Assembly: GCA_025350145.1 (NCBI GenBank)
Contig: JANXYH010000063.1
Span: 1 to 55,104 of the forward strand
Direction of reading: 5' to 3'
DNA: 55,104 nucleotides
From: Burkholderiales bacterium
GTDB lineage: Bacteria; Pseudomonadota; Gammaproteobacteria; Burkholderiales; Burkholderiaceae_C
Of this stretch, positions 1-11,090 are shown one piece after another. Position 1 is the first letter of the stretch. Each line of letters starts with the position of its first letter. Both the position numbers and the translations under genes were made by a program. Under the pieces are notes generated by a model, which was not told where the DNA came from, did no database searches, and saw nothing but the letters and a program-made list of their open reading frames with translations.

Positions 1-619
1 CCTTGATGTTGAACTTCTCGACCGCGACCGGCGCGATGCCCTTGGACTTCAGCGCCTTCTCCAGGTCTTCACGACCGAGCTGACCGTAGTTGGTGGAGTC
101 GGCCAGGATCGCGACCTTCTTGAAGCCGCGGCGGGTGATCGCCTCTTCGACCACCATCGGCGCCTGGATGCTGTCGTGTGCGGAGTTGCGGAAGACGTAG
201 TTCTCGGGCTGGTCGTCGAACTGGTGGGTTATCAGCGAGCCGGTGGCGACGTTGTTCATCACCGGGATCTTGGCTTCTTGATAGAAGCGCTGCGAGGCCA
301 GGGCCACGCCGGTGTTGATGAAACCGACCGTGGCGGCGACCTTCTCCTTGTTGATCATCTCCTGGGCGATCTGCACGCCGCGCTCGTTCTTGGCCTCGTC
401 GTCTCGCTCGATCAGTTGCAACTGCCGGCCCAGCACGCCGCCGGCCTTGTTGATCTCGTCGGCGGCCAGACGCACGCCATCGCGCATGCTCACGCCCATC
501 GACGACGAGCCGCCGGTGAACGGACCGGACACGCCGATCTTGATCGGGTCGGCGGCCAGGGCAAAGCTCATCGTGGCGGCCAGCGCCACCGCGGTCAAGG
601 TCTTGAGCAAAAAGGGCAT
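1..619 (-). CDS. Branched-chain amino acid-type ABC transporter substrate-binding protein (partial)
   Basis: N-terminal 206 residues of a periplasmic type I binding protein (Liv/Leu-Ile-Val family); the C-terminus lies beyond base 1. The start ATG is at 617-619, preceded on the minus strand by TTTGGAGAACCGC, a good ribosome site. Residues 1-22 form a signal peptide ending in ALA, followed by ADPIKIGVSGPF, the typical first strand of the family, and later GVRLAADEINKAGGVLGRQ and AILADSTNYGQLG, the usual ligand-domain landmarks. It would deliver a small carboxylate or amino acid to inner-membrane permeases that are not adjacent here. The ligand cannot be told from sequence. Family call is secure. 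Confidence 0.9.
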   Translation of the reverse strand, partial: MPFLLKTLTAVALAATMSFALAADPIKIGVSGPFTGGSSSMGVSMRDGVRLAADEINKAGGVLGRQLQLIERDDEAKNERGVQIAQEMINKEKVAATVGFINTGVALASQRFYQEAKIPVMNNVATGSLITHQFDDQPENYVFRNSAHDSIQAPMVVEEAITRRGFKKVAILADSTNYGQLGREDLEKALKSKGIAPVAVEKFNIK

Positions 620-644
620 GCGGTTCTCCAAATGGCTGAGGATT

Positions 645-659
645 GGCGCGGTACGCGCC
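645..659. promoter_or_regulatory. Perfect inverted repeat upstream of the first receptor gene
   Basis: GGCGCGGTACGCGCC is a perfect palindromic stretch (6-bp arms around GTA/TAC) lying 26 bases upstream of the receptor start at 619 and downstream of the TonB receptor stop at 746. It could be an operator for the receptor gene or part of a terminator of the receptor upstream; no T-tract follows, so an operator is slightly preferred. This is inference from position and symmetry only. Confidence 0.25.
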
Positions 660-745
660 GGCAAAACAACTAGGGAGTATTCCGCAGATTTCGACGCGAC
701 CTCCCCGTACAACTACTTAGCCGCCGGTCTGGGGAAAACGCGCGG

Positions 746-3109
<2,364 letters not shown>

Positions 3110-3201
3110 TGTTCAGACTCCGGGCTCAAAGGCCGACAGGGTAGCCCTCTGCGGTCGGCTGGCAAGCGCTGCCGTGGCGGCGCGACAACGGCACCGCGCC
3201 G

Positions 3202-3987
3202 TCAGCGTTGCTGGCCGACCTCGAAGCGCCGCTCGAGTGCGGCTGAGAACCGGGTCAGCAGCGCCGTCAGCAGCAGGTAGATCAACGCAGTGGTGATGAG
3301 CGTTGGCGTCGGCTTGAAGGTCGCGGCCTGGATGCGGCTGCCGACGTTGGTCAACTCGACCACGCCGACGGTGTAGGCCAGCGACGAGTCTTTCAGCAGC
3401 GCCACCATGTTGTTGACCAGCGGCGGCAGCGCCACCCGGATCGCCTGCGGAAAGCTCACCAGCCTGAAGGTATGCCAGCGGCTCAGGCCCAGCGCCTTGG
3501 CGGCTTCGATCTGGCCGCGCGGCACCGCCTGCAGGCCGGCGCGGATGGCCTCGGCGTTGTAGGCGCCGACGTTGAGGGCCAGCGCGGCGCAGGCGGCGCT
3601 GAAATCGTCGAGCTTCAGCCAGGGCAGCAAGTCGGGCAGCGCAAAGTAGACGAACAGCACCTGCACCAGCAGCGGCGTGCCGCGGATCAGGCCGACATAG
3701 CCGCCGGCCAGCCAGCGCAGCGGCGCGACCGCCGACAGCTTGCCCAACGCCGCCAGCACCCCCAGCAGCACGCCACTGCTGCCGGCGATCAGGGTCAGCG
3801 CCATCGTCAGCCGCGCGCCCTCGGCAAAGTAGACCGCGTTGCTGCCGATCGGCTCGGGCGCCCAGGCCAGCGGCACGGCCAGCAGCCACAGCGTCAGCAC
3901 CAGCCCCAGGCTGGCCAGCAGCATGCTGGCGGTGCTGCGCTGGGCGCTGCCCCAATGCGGCGGAAAGAGTGCTGGCAGGGATGGCAA
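3202..3987 (-). CDS. Polar amino acid ABC transporter permease (HisM/GlnP family)
   Basis: 261 residues, inner-membrane permease with an N-terminal hydrophobic helix (about 22-43) and the binding-protein-dependent transport domain. RGTPLLVQVLFVYFALP is the family hallmark after the third helix, and the cytoplasmic coupling loop EAAKALGLSRWHTFRLVSFPQAIRVALPP is the EAA motif that contacts the ATPase. It sits 19 bases downstream of its receptor gene (4007-4783), so the two form an operon. Only one permease is present, which implies a homodimer. No ATP-binding gene adjoins it: the next gene is a TonB receptor. Substrate is probably a polar or basic amino acid, by family. Confidence 0.93.
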   Translation of the reverse strand: MPSLPALFPPHWGSAQRSTASMLLASLGLVLTLWLLAVPLAWAPEPIGSNAVYFAEGARLTMALTLIAGSSGVLLGVLAALGKLSAVAPLRWLAGGYVGLIRGTPLLVQVLFVYFALPDLLPWLKLDDFSAACAALALNVGAYNAEAIRAGLQAVPRGQIEAAKALGLSRWHTFRLVSFPQAIRVALPPLVNNMVALLKDSSLAYTVGVVELTNVGSRIQAATFKPTPTLITTALIYLLLTALLTRFSAALERRFEVGQQR

Positions 3988-4006
3988 ATTCAGTCCCCGC
4001 GCCGGC

Positions 4007-4783
4007 TCACTTGCAGCGGATGTCTTCCTTGAACCATTTGCCCGACAGCGCGGCGTAGCCGCCGTCGGCCATCAGCTTGGCCATCGCCTGGTTGACAGCC
4101 TTGGCCAGGCCGGCATTGCCCTTGGCCACCGCCGGGGCGATGCGCTCGACGAACAGGAACTCGCCGATCTGCAGGCCGGACTTGGGCTCGGCCAGCAGCG
4201 CCGCCTTGGCCAAAAACTTGTCGGTCACCCAGGCATCGACACGGCCCGATTGCAGCGCCGCGCGGGCGTTGTTGTCGGCCGGAAAGTTCTTCACGTCCTT
4301 GACCCCTGCGAGCTTCTTGACGTTGTCCAGGTAGGTGGTTCCGGTCTGCACCGCCACCACCTTGCCGGCCAGGTCGGTGGCAGTCTTGGCGCCGCCGGAC
4401 TTGGCCACGATCACCCCGCCCGAGCAGTAGTGCGGGTCGGCGAAGGTCACCGCCTTGGCGCGTTCGTCGGTGATGCCATGCGAGGCGATCACCATGTCCC
4501 AGCGGTCGGCCTGCAGGCCGGTCAGCAGGGCGTCGAAGCCTATCGTCTTCCACTCGACCTTCATGCCCATGCGCTGGCCCAGCGCCTCGGCCAGTTCAAC
4601 CTCGAAGCCGGTCAGGGTCTTGCCCTGGAAGAAGTTGAACGGCGCGAACTGCCCCTCGGTGGCGACGATCAGCGTGCCGGACTTCTGGATCGCCTCGATC
4701 GGCCGGGCCTGGACAGTGCCGATCAGGCCGAGCCAGAGCGCGGCCAGCGCAACAGCAAACCTGGGCAAGCGGTGCAGTGACAT
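4007..4783 (-). CDS. Polar amino acid ABC transporter periplasmic binding protein (SBP family 3)
   Basis: 258 residues with a signal peptide (about 1-26, cleavage after VQA) and a complete family-3 solute-binding fold: [16 protein letters not shown] near the mature N-terminus, [15 protein letters not shown], the hinge region [19 protein letters not shown], and QTGTTY, which normally contacts the ligand alpha-carboxylate. It ends in WFKEDIRCK, a common terminus. It is first in a two-gene operon with the permease at 3202-3987. The specific ligand (Glu/Gln, His/Arg, opine-like) cannot be assigned from sequence. Confidence 0.92.
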   Translation of the reverse strand: MSLHRLPRFAVALAALWLGLIGTVQARPIEAIQKSGTLIVATEGQFAPFNFFQGKTLTGFEVELAEALGQRMGMKVEWKTIGFDALLTGLQADRWDMVIASHGITDERAKAVTFADPHYCSGGVIVAKSGGAKTATDLAGKVVAVQTGTTYLDNVKKLAGVKDVKNFPADNNARAALQSGRVDAWVTDKFLAKAALLAEPKSGLQIGEFLFVERIAPAVAKGNAGLAKAVNQAMAKLMADGGYAALSGKWFKEDIRCK

Positions 4784-4837
4784 GACAGGCCTTGTGGGAA
4801 GTGGCGCGATTCTAGAAGTCCGACCCTGGCCACAGGA

Positions 4838-5740
4838 TCAACCGCGCGGGTGGTGCTTGGCGTGGACCTGGCGCAGCCGCTCGCGCGCCACATGGGTGTA
4901 GATCGTGGTCGTGGCGATGTCGGCATGGCCTAGCAGCAGTTGCACCGCGCGCAGGTCAGCGCCATGGTTGAGCAAATGGGTGGCAAAGGCGTGGCGCAAG
5001 GTGTGCGGCGACAGCGGCGCGGTGATGCCGGCGCTGGCGGCGTGGCGCTTGACCAGGGTCCAGAACATCTGCCGGGTCATCGCCCCGCCGCGGGCGGTGA
5101 CGAACAGCGCGTCGCTTTGCTGGCCGGCCAGGATCGCCCCGCGCGCCTCGGCCAGGTAGCGCTGCAGCCAATGCCCGGCCTCGGCCCCGAAAGGCACCAA
5201 CCGCTCCTTGCTGCCCTTGCCGAGCACGCGCACAAGGTTCTCTTTGAGGCTGACGCGGAGGCTGGCGACGGCCACCAGTTCGCTCACGCGCAGGCCGCTG
5301 CCGTACATCAGCTCGAGCATCGCCCGGTCGCGCAGGCCCAGCGCGCTGGCGCAGTCGGGCGCCGCCAGCAGGGCATCGATCTGGCCCTCGCTCAGGCTGC
5401 TGGGGATGCGCTGCTGCGGCTTGGCGCTGGCCAGACGCAGGGTCGGGTCGGCGACGATCTGGCCGCCGCGCAGCGCCCAGCCGAAGTAGCGTTTGAACAC
5501 CGTCAGCCGGCGGTTGGCGCTGCTGGTCTGGCCGCCGGCATGGCGCCTGGCGATGTAGTGCAGCAGGTCGGGCTCGCTGCTGGCGTCGAGCGCCTTGCCC
5601 GACTCCGCGCCCAGCCAGTCGGCATACAGACGCAGGTCGCGGCGGTAGGCCTCCAGCGTCAGCCGGGCCAGGCCATCTTCGAGCCAGAGCGTGTCGATGA
5701 AGCGGTCAATCGCTTCCTGGCTGGCCTGTTGCGGCGTCAT
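4838..5740 (-). CDS. xerD: Tyrosine site-specific recombinase, XerD-like
   Basis: 300 residues, the standard XerC/XerD length. An N-terminal SAM-like core-binding domain (about 10-95) is followed by the catalytic domain with the full set of residues: Arg151 (SGLRVSEL), Lys175 (GKGSKER), His246 and Arg249 (HTLRHAF), His272 (LLGHAD) and nucleophile Tyr281 (TTIYTHV). XerD with XerC resolves chromosome dimers at dif near FtsK. The first helix region and IPSSLSEGQ favour XerD over XerC. It is not next to integrase-like cargo, att repeats or a plasmid origin, so a housekeeping role is likely rather than mobile-element integration. It is separated by 20 bases from the downstream Bug receptor. Confidence 0.9.
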   Translation of the reverse strand: MTPQQASQEAIDRFIDTLWLEDGLARLTLEAYRRDLRLYADWLGAESGKALDASSEPDLLHYIARRHAGGQTSSANRRLTVFKRYFGWALRGGQIVADPTLRLASAKPQQRIPSSLSEGQIDALLAAPDCASALGLRDRAMLELMYGSGLRVSELVAVASLRVSLKENLVRVLGKGSKERLVPFGAEAGHWLQRYLAEARGAILAGQQSDALFVTARGGAMTRQMFWTLVKRHAASAGITAPLSPHTLRHAFATHLLNHGADLRAVQLLLGHADIATTTIYTHVARERLRQVHAKHHPRG

Positions 5741-5760
5741 GGCGAGCGCCTGCCGCCGCC

Positions 5761-6726
5761 CTACTCCAGCGTCAGCTTCTGCAGCGCCACGACCTTCTTG
5801 TAGACCTCGAACTCGGCCTTGATCTGCTCTGCAAACTCGGCCGGGGTGTTGGCCACGATCAGCGAGCCGGTGTCCTCGATGCGCTTTCGGACTTCGGGCA
5901 GGTCCAGCGTCTTCTTCACCGCCGCGTTGACCTTGTCGACCACCTCTTTGGGCAGCCCCTTGGGGCCGTAGATGCCGTAATAGGCCATCCGGTTGACCGG
6001 CTCCAGGCCCACTTCCTTGAAGGTCGGCACGTTCGGCAATTGCGCCAGGCGCTGCGGCGCCGCCACCACGATGGGAATCAGCCGGCCATCTTTGATGAAG
6101 GGCAGCGCCGAGGGCATGTTGTCAAAAATGATGGGCACCTGGCCGGCGACGGTGGCGATCAGCGCCGGGCCGGCGCCGCTGTAGGGAATGTGGGTGATGA
6201 AGGTGCCGGACAGGTTCTTGAAAAGCTCGGTCTGCAAATGGCCGATGCCGCCGGTGCCAGAGGACGAGTAGTCGTACTTGCCGGGGTGCTTTTTCAGCTC
6301 GGCGATAAAGCCCTTGTAGTCACGCGCCGGAAAGGACGGGTGCACCGCGATCACGTTGGGCGTGGCCGCGACGTTGATGATGGGGCTGAAGTCGGTCAGC
6401 GGGTTGTAGGCGATGCGCGGATTGATCGCCGGATTGGCAGCGGTGGTCGACACCGTGGCCATGCCCAGGACGTAGCCGTCGGGGTTGGCCCTGGCGATCT
6501 CGGTCGCCCCAACCGAGCCGCCGCCGCCGGCCTTGTTCTCGACGATCAGGGTCTGGCCCAGCGCCTGGCCGATGCGGTCGGCCACGGTGCGGGCGACGAT
6601 GTCGGTGGTGCCGCCGGGGGCGAAGGGCACAACCAGGCGCACAGGCCGGTTCGGATAGCCCTGCGCGCCGGCCCAGAGTGGCACGGCGCAGAGCAGGGGC
6701 AGCAAAAAAGATTTAGACAAGTGCAT
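5761..6726 (-). CDS. Bug-family (TctC-like) periplasmic receptor, orphan
   Basis: 321 residues starting at the ATG at 6724-6726. The reading frame stays open further upstream, but that extension overlaps the next gene and has no receptor features. Signal peptide 1-23 (ends WAGAQG), then [29 protein letters not shown], the Bug signature with the beta-alpha carboxylate-binding loop, and [19 protein letters not shown]. These receptors bind small carboxylates for tripartite tricarboxylate transporters. No TctA or TctB gene is nearby, which is typical of the greatly expanded orphan Bug receptors of Burkholderiales. Ligand unknown. Confidence 0.93.
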   Translation of the reverse strand: MHLSKSFLLPLLCAVPLWAGAQGYPNRPVRLVVPFAPGGTTDIVARTVADRIGQALGQTLIVENKAGGGGSVGATEIARANPDGYVLGMATVSTTAANPAINPRIAYNPLTDFSPIINVAATPNVIAVHPSFPARDYKGFIAELKKHPGKYDYSSSGTGGIGHLQTELFKNLSGTFITHIPYSGAGPALIATVAGQVPIIFDNMPSALPFIKDGRLIPIVVAAPQRLAQLPNVPTFKEVGLEPVNRMAYYGIYGPKGLPKEVVDKVNAAVKKTLDLPEVRKRIEDTGSLIVANTPAEFAEQIKAEFEVYKKVVALQKLTLE

Positions 6727-6794
6727 TGGGGTCGACCGGGGTTGATTGGCGGTGGGCAGGCTGCGGCGATTGTGCCCAGTGCGGGCCTGAGGCT

Positions 6795-7454
6795 TCAGCC
6801 GCCCAGCAGGCTGGCACGCAGGCGCTCGTCGGCGACATGGTCGCCGACAAAGACCTTCAGCAGGCCGGCATAGAAGTCGTCGCCGCTGATGGGTGCGCCG
6901 CTGGGCTTGCCGTTGAACGAGACCACCATGCCGACCCCGGGCACCTGGTCCATCAGCACTTCGTCGCCCTTGGCCAGGGTGCCGAAGGACTGCAGGATGG
7001 CGACGAACTTCTGCCCGCGGTCGTACAAACCCTTTTGCTCCTCCGGCCCGAAATTGCGCTCCACGCCAAGGTAGAAGGCCTTGACGAACTCCTGCGACGC
7101 GACCTCCATCAGCATGTGGATGCGCAGCCGCTTGGCGCCGGTCTGGGACATCACCGCCTCGGCCGTCTTGGCCGCTTGGCGCAGGTACAGGCCGGCGGCA
7201 TAGGCCTTGAAGATCAACACCGCCCGGGCGCCGGCACCGTTGAGCACCAGCGGCTGGCCGCCGAGTTGCAGCGTGCGCTCGAAGTTGACTCCGCTGATCG
7301 CCACCGGCGGCTCGCCAGCGGCCCAGACCCAGCCTGGCAACAGCGGCGCGAGCAGCGGGGCGCCAAGCGCCAGGCGCAACAGGCTGCGGCGGCTGGGGGG
7401 GCTGGGGTGGCGGACGGTTGCCAGGGTCGGGCAGTGGGCGTGGGGCAAGGACAT
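6795..7454 (-). CDS. Chalcone isomerase-like exported protein
   Basis: 219 residues. The N-terminus has [21 protein letters not shown], an arginine-pair leader that resembles a Tat signal though the consensus is imperfect, followed by the chalcone-isomerase-like domain: [33 protein letters not shown], and [12 protein letters not shown]. Bacterial members with this short domain are periplasmic and lack the plant enzyme's catalytic set; their role is unknown. The gene stands between an orphan Bug receptor and a Liv operon, with no clear partner. Start chosen at the first ATG; the internal start nearer the arginine pair cannot be excluded. Confidence 0.82.
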   Translation of the reverse strand: MSLPHAHCPTLATVRHPSPPSRRSLLRLALGAPLLAPLLPGWVWAAGEPPVAISGVNFERTLQLGGQPLVLNGAGARAVLIFKAYAAGLYLRQAAKTAEAVMSQTGAKRLRIHMLMEVASQEFVKAFYLGVERNFGPEEQKGLYDRGQKFVAILQSFGTLAKGDEVLMDQVPGVGMVVSFNGKPSGAPISGDDFYAGLLKVFVGDHVADERLRASLLGG

Positions 7455-7487
7455 GGTGTGCAGAAGTGGGATGAATGACAGGCCAAC

Positions 7488-7663
7488 TCAACGCGGCCGG
7501 CTGCGCTCGGGCTGACTGTAGCGCCGCTGCCGCACCACCGCGGCGGTCAGGTCCGCCACCTGCCGGTCGGACAAGGCAGGGCGCAAGGCCGGCAGGTGGC
7601 TCTGCCCAGGGTAGGCGGGATCGGCTATGCCCTTCAGAATGGTGTGGACCAGGCCAGAACGCG
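7488..7663 (-). pseudogene. Remnant of a c-type cytochrome C-terminus
   Basis: Directly behind the stop of the livF-like gene (7667), one minus-strand frame encodes [32 protein letters not shown] and then [19 protein letters not shown] before a TGA at 7488-7490. The order hGI...PG..hMPA....LsD.QvA.L..YvR matches the distal-heme-ligand region and last helix of class I cytochromes c. The expected heme ligand Met of the MPA motif is Leu here, and there is no CXXCH or start codon upstream because that sequence belongs to livF. I read it as a decayed 3' fragment; a chance resemblance remains possible. Confidence 0.45.
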
Positions 7664-7666
7664 CGC

Positions 7667-8404
7667 TCAGAGCCCGAGAAACGCCTGCCGCACCGCGCCA
7701 TTGGCGGCCAACTCGGCCATGGTCGCCTGGTAGCGGATCTGACCTTTTTCCAGCACATAGGCGCGGTCCGAGACAAGTTCGGCAAAGTGCATGTTCTGCT
7801 CCGACAGCAAGATCGCCACGCCCTGGCGCTTGAGCGCCAGGATCATCTGCACCATCTGCTCGACGACCAGGGGCGCGACCCCCTCGCTGGGCTCGTCCAG
7901 CAGCACCAGCAGCGGGTTGCCCATCAGCGTGCGGGCGACGCTGAGCATCTGCTGCTCGCCGCCGCTCATGCGCGCACCCAGGCGCTGCGGCATCTGGCCG
8001 AGTTGAGGGAACAGCGCAAACAGGCTGGGCACGCTCCAGCCGGGCGCGGCCGAGCCGTCGGGCCAGTGCCGGGGCGGCTGCTGGCCGACCTGCAGGTTCT
8101 GCAGCACCGTCAGGTCGGTGAAGATGCGCCGCTCCTCGGGCACATAGCCCAGGCCCAGGGCGGCGATGGCGTGGCTGGGCAGCCGGGCGATGTCGTGGCC
8201 GATGAAATCGACGCTGCCGCTGCGCCTGGCCAGCATCCCCATCAGCGCCTTCAGCAGGGTCGATTTGCCGGCGCCATTGCGGCCCATCAGCGCCACGACC
8301 TCGCCGCGGGCCAGGTGCAGGTCGACATCGAAAATGATCTGCGCAGCGCCGTACCAGGCACACAGCGATCTGGCCCGCAGCAGCGGCGCGGCGGCGGCGC
8401 TCAT
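7667..8404 (-). CDS. livF: Liv-type ABC transporter ATP-binding protein (LivF)
   Basis: 245 residues. Start ATG at 8402-8404 overlaps the stop of the upstream livG by four bases (ATGA), so translation is coupled. Walker [11 protein letters not shown]-loop region [12 protein letters not shown], signature MSGGEQQML, Walker [12 protein letters not shown], and switch His region [11 protein letters not shown] (Gln-Asn in place of the usual H-loop His, as in many LivF proteins). It powers uptake with LivG and the fused LivHM at 9159-11069 and the receptor at 11091-12305. Last gene of the five-function operon; the cytochrome remnant follows directly. Confidence 0.94.
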   Translation of the reverse strand: MSAAAAPLLRARSLCAWYGAAQIIFDVDLHLARGEVVALMGRNGAGKSTLLKALMGMLARRSGSVDFIGHDIARLPSHAIAALGLGYVPEERRIFTDLTVLQNLQVGQQPPRHWPDGSAAPGWSVPSLFALFPQLGQMPQRLGARMSGGEQQMLSVARTLMGNPLLVLLDEPSEGVAPLVVEQMVQMILALKRQGVAILLSEQNMHFAELVSDRAYVLEKGQIRYQATMAELAANGAVRQAFLGL

Positions 8405-9162
8405 GGCGCGGCGCCGAAGGTCCGACCGCTGCCAAAGTACACCGCCTGCACCTGCGGATCCTTGCGGACCTCGGCCGGGCTGCCCTGGGCGATCAGGCAC
8501 CCACGGGCGAGCACGATCAAGCGGTCGGCGTGGGCGAAGACCACGTCCATGCTGTGCTCGGTGAACAGCACGGCCAGGCCGCGCTCGACCACCAGGCGCT
8601 TGGTCAGCGCCATCAGCGCCAGGCGCTCGGCCGGGGCCATGCCGGCGGTGGGCTCGTCCATCAGCAGCAGGCTGGGCTGGCCGGCCAGGGCGATCGCCAG
8701 CTCGACCCGCTTGACATCGCCATAGGCCAGCGCGCTGCACGGCCGCTCTGCCTGGGCCTGCATGCCGACCTGGGCGAGCAGCGCCAGGGCATCGTCGCGG
8801 CGGTGCTGGCCGGCGCGGCGCCAGCCGGCGAACAGCCGCCCGTCGGCCGCGATCAGCGCCATCTGCACGTTCTCCAGCACGGTCAACGAGGCGAAGGTCT
8901 CGGCGATCTGGAAGGTGCGGCCGACGCCGCGCCGGCAGACCTGGCGCGGCGTCAGCCCGACCAGGCTGCGGCCGGCCAGCGTGACCGTTCCGCAGTCGGG
9001 CCTGAGCTGGCCGTTGAGCAGGTTGAAGGTGGTCGACTTGCCGGCGCCGTTCGGCCCGATCATGGCCAGCAGTTCGCCCGCCGCCAGCTCAAAGCCGACA
9101 CCATCGACCGCCAGGTTGCCGCCAAAGCGCTTGCTCAGGTTCTGCACCTTGAGCAGGCTCAT
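8401..9162 (-). CDS. livG: Liv-type ABC transporter ATP-binding protein (LivG)
   Basis: 253 residues. Walker A GPNGAGKSTTFNLL, Q-loop GVGRTFQIAETF, signature LAYGDVKRVELA (a variant signature seen in LivG-type ATPases), Walker B LLLMDEPTAG and H-loop FTEHSMDVVF. The start ATG at 9160-9162 overlaps the stop of the fused permease at 9159 (ATGA), and its own stop overlaps the livF start, so three reading frames are coupled in series. It forms the ATPase heterodimer with LivF. The reading frame is open far upstream into the permease gene, but the ABC domain begins only at this start. Confidence 0.94.
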   Translation of the reverse strand: MSLLKVQNLSKRFGGNLAVDGVGFELAAGELLAMIGPNGAGKSTTFNLLNGQLRPDCGTVTLAGRSLVGLTPRQVCRRGVGRTFQIAETFASLTVLENVQMALIAADGRLFAGWRRAGQHRRDDALALLAQVGMQAQAERPCSALAYGDVKRVELAIALAGQPSLLLMDEPTAGMAPAERLALMALTKRLVVERGLAVLFTEHSMDVVFAHADRLIVLARGCLIAQGSPAEVRKDPQVQAVYFGSGRTFGAAP

Positions 9163-11069
9163 CGCCCGGCCCGCCCCAGCCAACGCCCGAACAGCGGCCC
9201 GAAAAATCCGGCGATGCCCTGCGGAAACGCCAGCACCAGCAGCAGCACGACCGCGCCCAGCAGCGCCCGCCAGTAGTCGGTGCTGCGGGCGACGCTGTCC
9301 TGCAGCCAGGTGAAGCTGACCGCGCCGACCAGCGGCCCGGCCAGGGTCTGGACGCCGCCCAGCAACACCATCACCAGGGCGTCGACCGACTTGCCCACGG
9401 CCAGGCTGTCGGGCGAGATGCTGCCCTTGCTGAAGGCGTAGAGCGCACCCGCCAGCCCGGCAAACAGCGCCGCGACGACGAAGGCCAGCCACTGGATCGC
9501 CGCCACCGGAATGCCGATCGCCTCGGCGCGCAGCGGCGAATCGCGGCTGGCGCGCATCGCCAGGCCGAACGGCGAGAACAGCAATCGGCGCAGCAGCAGC
9601 AGCCCGGCCAGCACCAGCACCAGCGTCAGGCCGAAGTAGGCGCGCTTGTCGGCCAGCCAGGGCGAGGGCCAGACGCCGGTCAGGCCGTTGCTGCCGCCGG
9701 TGAAATCGTCCCACTGGAACGTGATCGACCAGACGATCTGGGCAAAGGCCAGGGTCAGCATCGCCAGGTACACGCCCGACAGGCGGACGCAGAACCAGCC
9801 GAACAGCGTCGCCCCGGCGGCCGCGGCCAGCGGCGCCAGCAGCAGGGCCAGCGGCATCGGCAGGCCGGCCTGGCGCACCAGCAGGGCAGCGGCATAGGCG
9901 CCCAGGCCGAAGTAAGCGGCGTGGCCGAAGGAGTGCAGACCCGCCGGCCCCATGATGAAGTGCAGGCTGGCGGCAAACAGCGCGGCGGTGAGAAGGTCGA
10001 TGGCCAGCACCAGACCGTAGCTCTGGGCCGAAACCAGCCACGGCCAGGCCGCCAGCGCCAGCCCCAGCAGCCCGGCCAGCAGCAGCACGCTGCGGCTGGC
10101 GCCACGCAGCGGCGGCTCGACTGCGGCGCTGTGGCGCGCCGCCGGCTGCGGTCGGCCCATCAGCCCCCAGGGCCGCCACACCAGCACGGCGGCCATGACC
10201 AGAAATTCGGCCACCAGGGTGAGCTTGGAGAAGTTGAAGCTCAGGCCACCGAACAGGTCGGTGTGCAGCGTGCCCAGGCCGACGCACATCGCCTTGATCT
10301 CGGCGATCAGCAGCGCCGCGACATAGGCCCCCGGGATCGAGCCCATGCCGCCGACCACGACCACCACGAAGGCGTCGCCGATGGTCAACAGATCCAGGTT
10401 CAGCGAGGCCGGCTCGCGCGGCAACTGCAGTGCCCCGCCCAGCCCGGCCAGCATCGCCCCCAGGGCAAACACCGCCGTGAACAAGCGGGCCTGGTCAACC
10501 CCCAGCGCCGCGACCATCTCGCGATCCTGCGTCGCCGCGCGCACCAGCGTGCCCCAGCGGCTGCGGGTCAGCAGCAGGTGGAGCAGCAGCAGCAGCAGCG
10601 GGCCGACCACAATCAGGCCGAGGTCGTATTGCGGAAAACGCCGGCCGAGGATCTCGACCGAGCCGGCCAGGCCGGGCGCACGCGGGCCGAGCAGGTCCTC
10701 GGGCCCCCACAGCCAGAGCGCTGCGTCCTTGATGAGCAGCACCAGCGCGAAGGTGGCCAGCAGTTGCAGCAGCTCCGGGGCGCGGTAGATGCGGCGCAGC
10801 ACCAACAGCTCGACGGCCGCGCCGAGCAGGCCAACCGCCAGCGCCGCCACGCCCAGGGCCGGCCAGAAACCGAGCCCGGCGCCCCAGTGCTCGACCAGCG
10901 CATAGGCCAGGTAGATGCCCAGCATGTAGAACGAGCCATGGGCGAAATTGACGATCCGGGTGACGCCGAAGATCAGCGACAGCCCGGCCGCGACCAGGAA
11001 CAAGGACGAGGCGCCGGCCAGGCCGTTGAGCAACTGCAGGGCGAATGCCGAAGGCTCCATTCGCGGCAA
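9159..11069 (-). CDS. livHM: Fused LivH-LivM ABC transporter permease
   Basis: 636 residues that join two permeases usually made separately. Residues about 1-300 are LivH-like: SLIFGVTRIVNFAHGSFYMLG near the start and GGMGSIPGAYVAALLIAEIK late. After a short polar linker (about 303-322, GRPQPAARHSAAVEPPLRG), the LivM-like half begins, with LHFIMGPAGLHSFGHAAYFGLGAYAA and VLLGGVQTLAGPLVGA. About sixteen membrane helices are expected in total. A single chain would supply both halves of the translocation pore to LivG/LivF. MPRMEPS leaves two possible start codons (11069 or 11060). No stop or frameshift lies in the linker, so this is a true fusion rather than a sequencing join. Confidence 0.92.
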   Translation of the reverse strand: MPRMEPSAFALQLLNGLAGASSLFLVAAGLSLIFGVTRIVNFAHGSFYMLGIYLAYALVEHWGAGLGFWPALGVAALAVGLLGAAVELLVLRRIYRAPELLQLLATFALVLLIKDAALWLWGPEDLLGPRAPGLAGSVEILGRRFPQYDLGLIVVGPLLLLLLHLLLTRSRWGTLVRAATQDREMVAALGVDQARLFTAVFALGAMLAGLGGALQLPREPASLNLDLLTIGDAFVVVVVGGMGSIPGAYVAALLIAEIKAMCVGLGTLHTDLFGGLSFNFSKLTLVAEFLVMAAVLVWRPWGLMGRPQPAARHSAAVEPPLRGASRSVLLLAGLLGLALAAWPWLVSAQSYGLVLAIDLLTAALFAASLHFIMGPAGLHSFGHAAYFGLGAYAAALLVRQAGLPMPLALLLAPLAAAAGATLFGWFCVRLSGVYLAMLTLAFAQIVWSITFQWDDFTGGSNGLTGVWPSPWLADKRAYFGLTLVLVLAGLLLLRRLLFSPFGLAMRASRDSPLRAEAIGIPVAAIQWLAFVVAALFAGLAGALYAFSKGSISPDSLAVGKSVDALVMVLLGGVQTLAGPLVGAVSFTWLQDSVARSTDYWRALLGAVVLLLVLAFPQGIAGFFGPLFGRWLGRAGR

Positions 11070-11090
11070 ACCCTTGGCCCGACGCCCGGA

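Noticed and set aside
4838-5740. Integrase of a mobile element
   Set aside because: Catalytic residues and length fit XerD, and no attachment repeats, excisionase or cargo adjoin it.
5761-7785. Extension of the Bug receptor to a 674-residue protein
   Set aside because: The added upstream part overlaps the chalcone-isomerase-like gene in another frame and is low complexity; the signal peptide begins at 6726.
7488-8435. A 315-codon minus-strand gene covering the cytochrome fragment
   Set aside because: The upstream two thirds are a shifted frame of livF. Only the last 58 codons resemble a cytochrome, so no intact gene is called.
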